64,000 nucleotides of DNA from Solanum dulcamara (GCF_947179165.1 NC_077242.1:38308597-38372596); one strand, 5' to 3'. Counted from the stretch's first letter, positions 47,498-59,667 are shown. Translations and numbers: made by a program. Notes: generated by a model not told the origin, from the sequence alone.

Positions 47498-48393
47498 TCA
47501 AGTTAGGTCCAAGGAACTCCTAATATCCGAAAGGGACAGCGGTCTAGGCCAATTCTTAACCACCTCAGTTTTCTTAGGATCAACAATAATCCCTTCGTTG
47601 GATACAATGTGACCAAGGAAATCAACCTTTCTTAGCCAAAACTCACACTTATTGAACTTGGAAAATAGTTGCTTATCCTTTAGGGTATGCAATACAATCC
47701 TCAAGTGATTAGCATGCTCCTTCTCACTCTGAAAGTAAACCAAAATGTCATCAATGAATACAATAACAAACATGTCCAAATATTATTTGAACACTCTATT
47801 CATCAAGACTATGAATTCCGCGGGGGTATTGGTCAAACCAAATGACATAACTAGAAACTCATAATTGCCATACCTTGCTTGAAATGTCATCTTGGTAATA
47901 TCAAACTTCATCACCCTTAGTTGGTGATAACCGAAACAGAGATCAATCTTTGGAAAGTAAATTACCCCTTGCAATTGTTCAAACAAATTATCTATCCTCG
48001 AAATTAGGTATTTATTCATGATGTCTACTTTTTTCAATTTTTGATAATCAATACATATACATATCGAACCATCCTTCTTTCTAACAAACAAAATGGGAGC
48101 AGTCCATGGGGATATACTTAGTCGAATAAATACTTTCTCTAACAAGTCTTTCAACTAGGCCTTACCTTTTTTAGTTCTGTCGGGGCCAGTCGGTAAGGAG
48201 GGATAGAAATAGGTTGAGTACCAAGAAGAAGTTTTATGCCAAAGTCAATCTCCCTTTTAGGAGGAACACAAGGTAGATCATGGGTAAACACATCCAGAAA
48301 ATCATTAACAATAGGGACCGTCTCTAGAGTAGGGGCTTCAGAATTAGTATTCCTAACCCTCATAAGATGGTAGATGCAACCCTTGGAAATCAT
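47498..48393 (-). pseudogene. element G: reverse transcriptase
   Basis: Pre-RT linker with [20 protein letters not shown] and [15 protein letters not shown] (48330-48220), then the RT N-terminus. [15 protein letters not shown] and [20 protein letters not shown] follow, then the catalytic FIDD box near 47760 ([11 protein letters not shown]), whose aspartates are intact. [20 protein letters not shown] leads to the thumb, which ends at a stop near 47500. There are only a few stops in about 300 codons, so the domain is nearly continuous, but it is not translatable. Confidence 0.85.
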
Positions 48394-48399
48394 TTTCCA

Positions 48400-49130
48400 A
48401 GCTTTAAGGCACGAAATGAATTGAACTTTGAACAGGAATTAGTACCCTTCAATTCTAGGACTAGCTCATTTGAAAATTGAAACTTAACCACTAGGGTTCT
48501 ACAATTAATAGAAGCATAACATTCATATAGCCAATCCATACTAAGGATAACATCAAAATTGGTCATCTCAAGCTCAACAAGATCACATAGAGTAACTTTA
48601 TGGAAAGACAAAACCTTCTATAGACTCTTTTAGCCACAACTGACCCACCTATGAGAATATAAATGGAAAATAGCTCTAACAATATTTCAGGGCTAGCATT
48701 AAAGCTCATGGTCACATAAGGGGTAACAAATGACAAATTTGCATCCAGATCAAGTAAGAAATAGACATCATAGTTAAATACCTATAACATACTACTAACA
48801 ACATTTGGAGTCTCCTCTACCTCTTGCCTACCATGAAGAGCATAAAACCGATTGTTGTGTTTACCATCCTTTGGTTGAACTTGAGCACCTTAGGGAACTT
48901 TTCCTTGAGTATGACCATCCTTTACCTTTCACTCCTTAACATGATGACTCAGGTTACCACATCTATAGCACACATTCAAATCTACTAGACACTTTTCCTT
49001 GTGATTCTTTCCATACTTCTTGCATGCGGGAGTAACTTGGCCAATGGAAGCACCTCCTTGAGGCTTAGGGTTAGGTACCCTATACTTTTCAAACCTTAGA
49101 GTAGTGGCATTTGAAGATCCCTATCAATAA
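48400..49130 (-). pseudogene. element G: zinc knuckle and protease, active-site mutant
   Basis: The knuckle region (about 49030-48950) has CKKYGKNHKEKCL and CYRCGNLSHH, without a clear last cysteine. The protease follows with VVSSMLXVFNYDVYFLLDLD and ANLSFVTPYVTMSF. The catalytic loop, D-x-G-A in the family, reads DLDA at 48751-48740, a G-to-A change turning glycine into aspartate. The domain ends near DVILSMDWLYECYASI (about 48550-48510). Confidence 0.75.
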
Positions 49131-49293
49131 TACCTTTGGAAAAAATGAGGATGTCCACCACTTTTGGACTTAACATAAAAGGAATCACCACCATCGGTCC
49201 TTGCCCTCTTAGACTCCCTAGTTTTCTCCTTTAGCTTGTTACTCTCTATTTACTCTGTATAAGTCATAAGTCTAGAGATGTCAATTTTAAGAA

Positions 49294-49951
49294 TCAACAT
49301 GGCCGTCTTACACTTCTTAAAAAATACATCTGATACACTGACACAAACTTGCTCATATGAGCTCTTGGGTCGGCAACCATGGATAGAGCATATTTTGAAA
49401 ATTGGGTAAACTTGAGAGAATACTTCCTTACACCCATACCACCTTGCTTAAGATTGATGAACTCTTGTACTTTGGCCTCCCTCAACTCCAATAGGAAGAA
49501 GCGGTCAAGAAATACTTTTTGGAACTCATCCCAAGTCACGGGATCCATCTCTCTAAGACTCTCACTTTTCCATTGATCAAACCAAATCTGAACAACACCC
49601 TTCAATTGGTACATAGCCAACTCCGCCCTCTCCACCGGACTAACCCCCTAAATCTCCATAATTTTGTGAATGCTATCAATAAATTCTTGTGGATTTTATT
49701 CCACCTTAGGACCCTAAAAATCTGGAGAATTCATCCGCATGAAATCACAAACTCTTTTCACCGTCGTACCCATATTTTGGTTAATGGGAGAAACCACCTC
49801 ACGATTGGCTTGAGCTATAACAGCTTGAGTAAGTACTTAAAAAAATGCTCAAAACTTAGAATTGGAGACTTTTTCAATGAAGGAATCATTCAGAGCTTGT
49901 TGCTCCCCTTTAACCACATTCCTTCTAGTAGGGTATCTTCGTGGAGGTATT
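49294..49951 (-). pseudogene. element G: gag
   Basis: The start context is kept (PPRRYPTRRNVVKGEQQ), but the initiator ATG at 49951-49949 is now ATA. The capsid domain reads AMYQLKGVVQIWFDQWKSES, WDEFQKVFLDRFFLLELREA, KVQEFINLKQGGMGVRKYSL and KFTQFSKYALSM (49620-49390). Upstream stops at about 49870, 49720 and 49705 break it. Motif order and wording match the A gag closely, showing a common lineage. Confidence 0.85.
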
Positions 49952-50160
49952 TTCTAAAAATTGCAAAGAACAAGCGTTAGAGGGAAAGACTTAACCTCTC
50001 TACCACATGATATAGATCATGAAAGAAGTGAGTCTTTCTAAAGATGTTTCATATACTCCTAGTCATAAATGTGGCGCACTTCACATCGATGAACAAGACT
50101 CTACTTAACGCAGCATGTTAGACACCCTAGGATACTTAAACTTTTCTCTAATACCAAGTT
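49952..50160 (-). other. element G: leader with primer-binding site
   Basis: The + strand TCTCTAATACCAAGTT just before the LTR is the reverse of a TGGTATTAGAG primer site (tRNA-Met type, one transition). The leader is similar to those of A and B. Non-coding. Confidence 0.75.
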
Positions 50161-51507
50161 TGTCATGATCCAAACTAGGCCAAGCCGTGACATGACAATC
50201 AAGATATGAGGGATCCCAACTAATCTATCTTAGCATACATGGCATTCATAAGATAAGGAAACATAGTAAAATAAGTGGAAGTAACAACTTGAGGGAATGG
50301 GTCTAAAGGATAGGAAACTCAATATATATCCTACCATACTACATCACAACGTCGTCTAAACATGCCTCTATTTTTAGTCTTTGATAAGGGCTTAGGAAAA
50401 GCTCCTAGCTCACCTAAAACATAAGAAGAAAGTCAATAAAATAATATGGAAAAAAAGTCATGTCCTCGATGGAATGAGGACTCACCAACTCTTTGATATC
50501 TAAAGAACTCTAGCCACGAATCAAATGATCAATGTCCGCCCCTATATTATGAGACAATGTAGGAAAAATATGTGTTAGTACATAGAAGGTACTAAGTATG
50601 TGAGATATGTATGGACAAGTAATGGTAACGTGAGCAATATGACATAAGATGTATTACCAATATAATGAACGTGAATAATTCTTAAAAGCATTTGAAAACA
50701 TATGAAAACTCTTGGTCAATGCATATCATATAACTTCATCATATGTAAGATAAGACATTTAACCAACATCTTAAGACCATGCGAGCTATAAGATGGAATC
50801 TGATGTAACTCTCTCATTAAGAAGAGAGAGGTTACTTGCCAAGGTAGAATCCATGATGGTACTCAACTCAACTCAACTCAAGTGTTCTATATGTAGATCC
50901 ACTAGGTAGTCCATAAAGGAAATCCTATGCGGATAATGCAGTTTCGGACTTTAGATTTCTACTAGGATTCCTTTTGGGGAACTAACTACGTTACCAGACC
51001 AAACCCCACTTATAAGTCCTCTCGGTTCTTAGTTAATATTCCAACAGAATTCTTTAAATTATGATCATTAACATTATAGGGAAAGATAGTAACTACCTAT
51101 CAATCCATCTTTATAAAACATATTGGGAATAACTCATTAACTTTAGTGATTCATAAGAATCTATATCTTCGGTGAGAATTGTCCTTATCGCCACCTTTGA
51201 ATATGATTTTGTGAGAATTGTACTTATCACACCATGATAATTATATTTGATTATCAACTTTAAATCATAGAACTTTATTTGAAAATCATTAAACTCATAA
51301 TCAACTCATGAAAATTATCTTTAACTTTCATAATCATAACTTGGAAATAGCTTTATGCATGGAAATTGATAATTCAACTTAAAATCATGAAATTCAAGTA
51401 GAAACATGCTTAGAATAATCATTAATAATAATTCAAAATGAAATTAAAACAACCCAATACAATTCATCAAAACTACAGTTCATAAACCATTCAAAATTTA
51501 GGAAAAT
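50161..51507 (-). mobile_element. element G: 5' LTR, inner segment
   Basis: The + strand starts TGTCATGATCC at 50161. It is colinear with the 3' LTR from 43409 until LTR I interrupts it at 51508; AAAAT (51503-51507) is the left target duplication of I. Non-coding. The remainder of the LTR lies at 54507-55198. Confidence 0.8.
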
Positions 51508-54506
51508 ATCACAACTCGACCTAGGGCCTAGTCATAATACAGCGATCGAAACCCGAAATTATCCCAACCAAGCCTCTTAGCATACATTGCATTCATTAGG
51601 TAAGATAAGACATTATAAATATGAGCGGAAGAATAATCTCGAACATGGAGGTCTAGAAATGAAAATGCAATCTCAAGTAATATGTCCAAATGGACTACAT
51701 CAACACTATGTCTAAATATGCCTCTATCATACTAACATAGGTGGGGGCATAGAAAAAGACACTAGCTCTCCAAACAAGAAAGAAATGCCTCAAAATAGCA
51801 ATATAGTATAAGGGTAGCAGGAAAAGAAATAAGCTCGATAGATAGTCACCCCGAAGCATGAGGACTTAAAAAATCAAGTGAACAAGTGTTTTATGTAGCC
51901 ACGAGAGTGTATTGGGTGATCGCCGAGCCCTACATTATAAGACAATATAGGCAAACAAAAGAAGTATGCATTAGTACTTTGAATTAGCTAAGTATATGAG
52001 CAATGCAATGTATGACATAAAAGCAATGATGTAATGATCAAGGTTAGAATACATAATAAGTAAACTATTTATAAGTGATAGTGAATCAAGAGTAAGGCTA
52101 ATGCCATTTAAAACCATAATGTAATCTTATAAACAGAACTTGTACAATGCATGGATAGTCATAAGTCATAAATAAAAAAAATTCATAAGTAGTAGTAAAA
52201 ATCTTAAATCATATTGAGAGTCATAAAACCATGGGTGAGAGAAAATACTTTACTTTGTAAGAGATATATTAGCTATAGTAAGAAATACCTTAATCATTGA
52301 AAGAGGAACCTTGTACCTTTGTGAGAGTGACAATTAACCGACATAACCATGCGAGCTATAACATGGAGTCCCGATGTTACCCCTATATCAGAGAAATGGG
52401 AAGACTACTTGTCATGGTAGACTCCTAAATTCCTAACTGGATCCACTAAGCTACATGAAGGATCGAGCCTCCACTACGGGTGACCCTTAAAAGAATTAAG
52501 CTTCTTTTATGGGCGATCCTTTATCCTATGGTGGGACGTAGTTATAGGATAATGAGATATTTCTAAGGGTCTCTTGCCTTTACTATGGTAGATAATGCCT
52601 ATACCAAGGTCCACTTGGTTCTAGGTAAACTCTCAATGGAATAGACTGACCATAAGGCATAAAGTCAACATCATGTGGGAGGGGCCATATCTACTACCCG
52701 TCCACGCTTCATAAGAATATAATTATAGAATAGCTCCTTAACTTTATCTCATGTAATGTGAGTGTAGACCTTTCATCATCACATATATTTATTCATAATC
52801 ATCTTTTAAGCCTTAACTCACTCTATCATGAACTTGCTTAAAACATCTTTGAATCAACATTCATAACTTGTCATGAGTCATTCATAAAACTTTCATAGAA
52901 TATAACCTGAAAATTCATGATCATAGCTTATACTTGACATTAGGGTAAGACATGCATACATGATCAATTGAATTGGAAATTGTGAAATTTGATTGAAAAC
53001 GTGCATGATAATATACTTTGTATCAATCCATACATAATTCATAAAGATAACATCAATAGGAGTATAATTAGAAATACCCATCATACCATGAATCCTAGAG
53101 AAAATAATTAGGAAATTCATAGTAAATACTTCAATTCCATGCAATAATCACTAATTCCTATTGAATTAGTATTGTAATCATAGTTTAAATCATAATTGAA
53201 AGATCCATCAAAACATTCATAAGTTCATACTTGAAAATTTGCTAAATCCATGGGTCTAAGTAATACTTTATGGAAATCATGAAATAATTGACAATTCATG
53301 CATATTTGAGTAGAGAATCATGTAATAAAATTTAATTCATGAAATTGGGAGAAAGATCATGGGACCCATAAAATCTCATAATTGGATTTAATAGAAAACT
53401 TGAGAAATTGACTGAGCTTCATGGATCAAAGAATCCATGAATCAATACCCACATACCTTGGATTGATTCTTTGATTGAAGCTTGAAAATTGATGGAAGAA
53501 TTGAAAACCCTTGTTGATCCTCCATTTGAGTCTTGTAGGAGAAGAAGAGAGTCTTGAGAGGATTTTCTAGAGAGAGGATTTCTAGACACTTGAATGTTTG
53601 GATTGATGATTATGAGGGTAAAAACTTGTTTGTGGGATGATATATTCCTTTAAAACACCTCAAAACAACTAAGAATAATGTTAAAAGGCTTTAGAAAGGA
53701 CCAAATTAACCCTAGGACGCATGCAGAAAGTTGGTGAAAAAATATTTCAGTAAGCCTTCATGGCCCGTGAAGGTCTTCAAGGTCCGTGGTGAGTGGTCGT
53801 GAATATGCGACTGCCTGACAGGGCTTTACTAAATTGGGCATAAGTTTTTACTCTGGACTTCAAATGAGGTAAACTCGGTGGAGTTAGAAAGAGGAAACAA
53901 AGTCCTTTAATTTGATGTCATGGGACACCTATTTCTTTATATTCTAGGAGAAATTCTTGTTTGAAGATGACCTATGTAAAATCTTTCATTGAAACTTAAT
54001 TGGTAAAGAAGCTTTCAACATAACCTTGTGTTAAATGATTCTTGTGACCTTAAAAGATCTCCAAATCTATTCCCACACTAAATAATTAAGCTTAACACCC
54101 CTAATATAAAAATAAACCCCTGGAAGGACCATATTCATGGTTCATGAAAATCTCCACGGGTCGTGGGGTTTTTCGTAAAGATTGCCTTGGTCAAGCTTGG
54201 ACAGGAACTCTTTACGGAAGGGGACCACGACTGTGATGGGATCGATGAGTCTGACCCACTTCATGGTTTTTAGAGTTAGCTTCTGTGGACTACTTGATGG
54301 TCCGTGACCATGACTATGGGTCGTGAACCCATTCATGATCTTCTCCTGATCTTACTTTCACTCCCTAGTACTACCATGACTCTCTTCCATGGGTCCTAGT
54401 GTTGAATATGGCTAGTGATGGGCTTCGTGAACCTCAATAGGTGAAATGTTTCTGAGATTTCATCCTTACATTCTATATTTTGATCTTTCAACTTTTGGGG
54501 TCTTAC
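51508..54506 (-). mobile_element. LTR I, probable solo LTR inserted in the G 5' LTR
   Basis: About 3.0 kb. The + strand starts ATCACAACTCGACC (decayed TGTCACGACTCG) and ends TTTTGGGGTCTTAC. AAAAT flanks it at 51503-51507 and 54507-54511; the exact terminal base is ambiguous by one. It is related to the LTRs in E and to A and G, but longer. It holds no primer site or coding domain. The sense U3 part carries palindromic motifs of the type CCACGGGTCGTGG (54154-54166) and CGTGAA-rich repeats (53760-53815). A short open stretch at 52893-53144 has no recognisable similarity. Confidence 0.75.
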
Positions 54507-55198
54507 AAAATCTTGAAGAAAATTTTGGGACTATATGGGTGAAAGGGACCCATGGATCAATCCCCACATACCTTGATTAAATGAACTTGAGATTGAAGAT
54601 GATCCTTTATGAAAATTGAAACCCTAGCTTAAAATCAAAAGAAGAGCTTGAGAGGATTTGATTAGTCTTGCCTTGGAAGAATTTTGGTGATTGAACTAGA
54701 CTAGAGGTAATTTGGAAGAATTAAACTTATATAGACTTTGAACTTGGCCATTAAAGTGTCTAGATTCATTGAACCGAATGAGGGAAATGACACAATTACC
54801 CTTCATTAAAACTCATTTTTGGCCCTAGACTCTACGAGTCGTAGAAAAGGCTTGGGAAAACTCTGAAAAATCAAGCCTCTTAAGTTTGCAAACGATTCAT
54901 TTGTCTTTATGACTATGAGTCGTAATGTGCATTCATCATACAAGTGTTGAAACTTGCAATTTTGGTGTCCCTGACCTTCTGAAATGACTCAATTTGACAA
55001 ATCATAAACAGTCCTACGACTCGTTCTATTAAATCATAGGGTTGTCACCTAAGGTTAGTCTTGTATAGACCCTTGGGACTCACTCTTATGATTCATAGAA
55101 AGTTCTACGAGTCGTAGAGGGACTCATAAACATGGGGTCAGTAAATATTTTGAGCAATTTTTTCTTGGTTCTAACTTTCTGACTTCCGAAGTCTTACA
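54507..55198 (-). mobile_element. element G: 5' LTR, outer segment
   Basis: Continuation of the G LTR beyond I: the text TCTTGAAGAAAATTTTGGG resumes where 51502 left off, as the uninterrupted 3' LTR (near 44815) shows. It ends GAAGTCTTACA at 55198. It contains a TATA-like CTATATAAG on the minus strand (54726-54734) and palindromes CTACGAGTCGTAG at 54832-54844 and 55105-55117. ATGCC at 55199-55203 is the right target duplication. Confidence 0.8.
54726..54734 (-). promoter_or_regulatory. probable TATA box of G 5' LTR
   Basis: The sense strand reads CTATATAAG in U3. The corresponding region is deleted in the 3' LTR of G. Confidence 0.5.
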
Positions 55199-55955
55199 AT
55201 GCCGTACAGGATTACTTATTTATGAATGAACCTCTTTGGCATACAGGGGCTCGAAAGGTATTGTCTGACTATTTATGTACTTGTGGCGGTATACAGGGTG
55301 GTCTCTTGTTTGAATATAGTTCTTGCGCTTATTCTTATTTATCTAACCTTTTGTGCAGGGTTTTAGTTGATGCGGTCCTCTGGGCCTTTATGTCATATAT
55401 ATGTTTACTTCTATTAGTAGGATATCACTTATTCGTCCTTCTTCATAGTGTATTGTTGTGTTTAGGTTCTGGGCAGGCGCCACCAGGTACATCCTTTATG
55501 TCCTTACTTGTTCCCTATCTTCTCCCTTCCTTGTATCAGATGCTTCTTATTACAGGCTTTCGTATTATTCTTGTTAGTTACTTGTGATATATGCTCCATG
55601 CTTACGTATTCTTTATACTTGATTTATCTTTGGAGTTCAGTCGTCCTATGTTTATTGAGTGTCATATGTTGGTATTCATACTACACTTCTGAACCCTACA
55701 AATCATATTACGGATTTTCTTTGCTGATTTAGATATCGTGCGAAGCATCTCTTGTAGTTTGGAGAATTAGGTAAGCTCTTGACGATTGGATTTTCCTATC
55801 TCCCTCTATTTCATCTTGTCTTTATTTTGCATTTGGAGATAGTTATATTATTATTCTATCTGTATAAACCTTGTACTCCTTTATTTAGTTTAGTGGCTCG
55901 GCTACCGACTGATATCAGGTCTTGAGGGTTATCTTATTGTGTTGGTCTCATTATT
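55199..55955 (+). mobile_element. F LTR, third segment (3' part of a Del-like LTR)
   Basis: T-rich non-coding sequence on the + strand with the wording of the end of Del-type LTRs. TATAAACCTTGTACTCC, then GTGGCTCGGCTACCGACTGA and CAGGTCTTGAGGG lead into a T/C-rich run (about 55860-55960); the D LTR has a comparable end in the opposite orientation. Together with 12927-15253 and 43244-43408 it makes about 3.2 kb, close to the D LTR length. Its end merges into the polypyrimidine array. Open stretches here (for example 55222-55587) have no recognisable protein similarity. Confidence 0.5.
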
Positions 55956-58900
55956 ATCTTCTTCTTCTTATTCTGTTCTTCTCTTCTTATTATCTTCTTC
56001 GTCTCTTGTTCTCCTCCTTCTCCTTCTTCTTCTCCTTCTCCGTTTGCTCTTCCTCCTCCTCCTTCTTCTTCTCCTTCTCCTCTTTCTTCTCCTTCTTTTA
56101 CTTCTCCTCCTTCTTTTTCTTCTTCTTCTCCTCCTTCTTCTTGTCCTTCTCCTTCTTATTTTCCTTGTCCTTCTTCTTCTTTTTCTTTTTCTTTTCCTTC
56201 TCTTTCTTCTTCTTCTCCTTCTCCTTCTCCTTCTCCTTCTACTTTTCTTTCTTCTCCTTCTAATCCTCCTCCTCCTCCTCTTGTTCTTCTTCTCCTCCTA
56301 ATCCTCCTCCTCCTCCTCTTGTTCTTCTTCTCCTCCTCATTCTCCTCTTCCTCCCCCTTCTCCTCTTTCTCCTTCTGCACCTTCTCCTTCTCCTTCTCTT
56401 TCTGCTCCTTCTTCTTCTCCTCCTTCTCTTTCTCCTTTTTATCCTCCTCTTCCTTCTTCTTCTTGTCCTTCTCCTTCTACTTCTCCTCCTCCTCCTTCTC
56501 TTTATTCTCCTTATCCTTCTCATTATCCTCCTTCTCCTTCTTTTTCGTATCCTTCTCCTTTTTCTTCTTCTTCTTCTACTTCTTCTCCTCCTTCTCCTTC
56601 TCCTTCTGCTCTTTTTCTTTCTCCTTCTCTTTCTCCTCCTCCTCCTCATGCTCCTCCTCCTCTTGCTCCTCCTCCTACTCCTTCTCCACCTCCTTCTCTT
56701 TCTCCATCTTCTTCTCCTTCTCCTTCTCCTTCTCCTTCTTTTCCTTCTCATCCTTCTCCTCCTTCTTCTTCTCCTTCTCCTCCTCCTTCTTATTCTCCTT
56801 CTTCTTCTCCTCCTTATTCTTCTCCTCCCTCCTCCTTCTGGTCCTTCTTCTTCTCCTTCATATTCTCCTCCTCCTCCTTCTCCTGCTCCTCATTTTCCTG
56901 CTCCTCCTCCTCCTCCTCCTGCTCCTTCTCCTACTCCTTGTACTCCTTCTCCTACTCCTCCTCCTGCTGCTCCTTCTCATGCTTTTTCTACTTCTTCTTC
57001 TTCTTCTCCTTCTCCTCATTCTCCTCCTTCTCCTTCTCCTTCTTCTTCTCCTTCTGCTTCTCCTCCTTCTCCTCATCCTCCTCTTCTTCTTCTTCTCCTC
57101 CTTCTTCTCCTGCTATTTCTCCTTCTCCTTCTCCTTCTCCTTCTCCTCCTCTTTCTCCTCTTCCTCCTCCTCCTGCTCCTTCTACTCCTCCTCCTTCTCC
57201 TCCTTCTCCTCTTCTTCTTCTCCTCCTTTTTCTTCTCATTGTCCTTTTTCTTCTTCTCCTTCTTCTTCCTCTTCTCCTCCTCCTTCTTTTTCTTCTCCTT
57301 CTCCCTCTCCTTCTCCTTCTCCTTCTCCTCCTTCTCCTTCTTCTTCTTATCCTACTCGTTCTTCTCTTTCTTCTTCTTCTCCTTCTTCTCCTCCTACTCC
57401 TCCTTCTCCTTCTCCTCTTTCTCTTTCTCCTTCTCCTTCTCCTTTTCTTCCTCCTTCTACTTCTCCTCATTCTCCTTCTACTTCTCCTCTTTCTCCTACT
57501 CCTCCTTTTTCTCCTTCTCCTTCTACTTCTCCTTCTTCTCTTCTCTTTCTCCTTCTCCTTCTTCTTTTTTTCTCCTTCTCTTTCTTTTCCTCCTTCTCCT
57601 TCTTTTCTTTTTTTTACCCTTCTCCTCCTTCCTCTTTTCCTTCTCCTTCTTCTTTTCCTTCTCCTTCTCCTCCCTCCTCCTTCTCCTCTTCCTTCTTCTC
57701 CTCCATTTGGTACTTCTTATTCTCCTTCTACTGCTCCTTCTACTTGTTATCCTTCTTCTTCTTCTCCTTCTTCTCCTTCTCCTCCTCCTTCTCCTTTTGC
57801 TTCTCCTCCTCCTCCTCCTTCTCCTCTTTTTCTTCTTCTCCTGCTACTTCTCCTTCTCCTTTTCCTCCTCCTTCTCCTCCTCCTCCTCCTCCTCCTCTTC
57901 CTTCTGCTCCTCCTTCTTCTCCTTATCATTCTCCTCCTTCTTCGTCTCCTTATTCTCCTCCTCCTCCTCCTCCTCCTTCTTCTCCTCCTTCTCTTCCTTT
58001 TTCTTCTCCTTCTCCTTCTTTTTCTTCTTCTTCTTCTTCTCCTCCTCTTTTTTCTCCTTCTTCACCTTTTCTTTCTCCTTCTCCTTCTCCTTCTTCATCT
58101 TCTCCTTCTCCCTCTCCTACTTCTTCTCATTCTCCTTCTCCTTCTTCTCCTTCTACTTCTTCTTCTAATTCTTCTCCTCCTTCTCCTTCTTCTCCTTGTC
58201 CTGCTCCTCCTTCTCCTCGTCCTCCCTCTCCTTCTCTTTATCCTTGTTCTTCTTCTTCTCCTCATCCTTCTCCTCTTTTTCCTTTTCCTCCTTTTTCTTC
58301 TTCTCCTCCTCTTTATCCTCCTTTTCCTTCTCCTCCTCCTCCTCCTCTACCACCACCTCATCTTCTTCTTCTCCTCCTTCTTGTTCTGCTATTTCTCCTT
58401 CTCCTTCTGCTTCTCCTTCTTCTCCTTCTCCTGCTCCTCCTCCTCCTTTTTCTTCTCCTTCTTCTTCTTCTTATTTTTTTCTCCTTCTTCTTCTCCTTCT
58501 TCACCTTCTCTTTCTCCTTCTCGTTCTTCTCCTTCTCCTTCTCCTTCTCCCTCTTCTTCTCCTTCTCATTCTTCTCATTCTTCTCCTCCTTTTCCTTGTC
58601 CTTCTGCTCCTTCTTCTTCTCCAACTCCTTCTCCTCCTCCAACTCCTCCTCCTTCTCTTGCTTCTTCTTCTCCTCCTCCTCTTGCTCCTTCTCTCCACCT
58701 CCTCCTGCTTCTTCTCCTACTTCTCCTCATTCTCCTCCTTTACCTCCTCCTCCTCCTCCTCCTCCCCCACCTGCTCCTCCTTCTTCTTCTTCTCCTCCTC
58801 TTTATCCTTTTTTTCTTCTTCTCCTTCTCTGTCTCATTCTCCTTCTTGTCCTTCTCATTGTCCTTCTTCTTCTTCTTTTCCTTCTTCTCATTCTCCTCCT

Positions 58901-59660
58901 TCTCCTTCTTCTTGTTCTCCTTCTCCTTCTTCTTTTTTTCTTCTTCTTTTTCTTCTTCTTTTTCTCCTTCTTGTTTTCCTTCTTCTTCTCCTTCTCCTTC
59001 TCCTGCTCCTTCTTTTTCTCCTTATCTTCCTCCTTCTGCTCTTCCTTCTGTCCCTTCGTCTTCTCCTTCTACTCCTCCTCCTCCTCCCCTCTCCTCCTCC
59101 TTCTCTCCTCTTTCTCCTCCTCCTGCTCTTCCTCCTCTTCCTACTCCTCCTCCTGCTACTCCTCCTTCTTCTCTTCCTTGTCTTCCTCCTCCTTCTTCTC
59201 TTCCTTGTCTTCCTCCTCCTTCTTCTCCTCTTCCTCCTCCTTCTACTTATTGTTCTCCTTTTTCTTCTTCTCATCCTTCTCTTACTCCATCTTCTTCATC
59301 TTCTCCTTCTCTTTCTTCTACTCCTTCTCCTCTTCCTCCTCCTTCTCCTTCTCCACATCCTCCTCCTCCTACATCTCTTTCTCCTTATTCTCCTCCTCCT
59401 GCTCCTCCTTCTCCTTCTTCTCCTTTTGCTTCTCCTTCTCTTTCTTCTCCTTCTTCTTCTCCTTCTCCTTCTCTTTCTCATTCTCCTTCTTCTTCTCCTT
59501 ATCCTTTTTCTCCTTCTCCTTCTCCTCCTTTTCCTTCTCCTCCTTCTCTTTTGTCTTCTCCTTTTACTTTTTCTTCTCCTTCTTCTTCTCCTTCTCCTTC
59601 TTCTCCTTCTCCTCCTCCTTCTTCTTCTCTCCTCTTCCTCTTCCCGCTCCTCCTCATCCT
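55956..59660. repeat. about 3.7-kb imperfect CTT/CTC polypyrimidine array
   Basis: On the + strand this is almost only C and T, built from TTC, TCC, CTC and CTT triplets in changing order (for example CCTTCTCCTTCTCCTCC), with scattered single A or G. The triplet phase slips repeatedly: in one fixed frame, runs of Ser/Phe/Pro codons alternate with runs of Leu codons. Because stop codons need T followed by A or G, all three + frames stay open by chance for hundreds of codons, and the minus strand gives Arg/Lys/Glu runs. These are not genes. It starts within the TTCTTC run at the end of the F LTR and ends just before element H. Confidence 0.95.
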
Positions 59661-59667
59661 GCTGCTT

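Larger units (their letters stand above)
43409..55198 (-). mobile_element. Ty3/gypsy chromodomain-type element G, complete but split by LTR I
   Basis: On the minus strand: 5' LTR 55198-50161 (interrupted by I at 54506-51508), primer site, gag, knuckle, protease, RT, RNase H, integrase, chromodomain-like tail and 3' LTR 45168-43409. Target duplications are ATGCT (43404-43408) and ATGCC (55199-55203), differing by one C/T transition. Without I the length is about 8.8 kb. Gag start, leader and LTR ends are close to those of element A. Every domain carries stops. Confidence 0.9.

Noticed and set aside
49519..49980. 153-codon + strand open frame
   Set aside because: It is the complement of the G gag; no independent protein similarity or start context.
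56260..59481. Arg/Lys/Glu-rich open frames on the minus strand of the same tract
   Set aside because: They are the complement of the polypyrimidine array, with the same compositional cause and no domain or start context.
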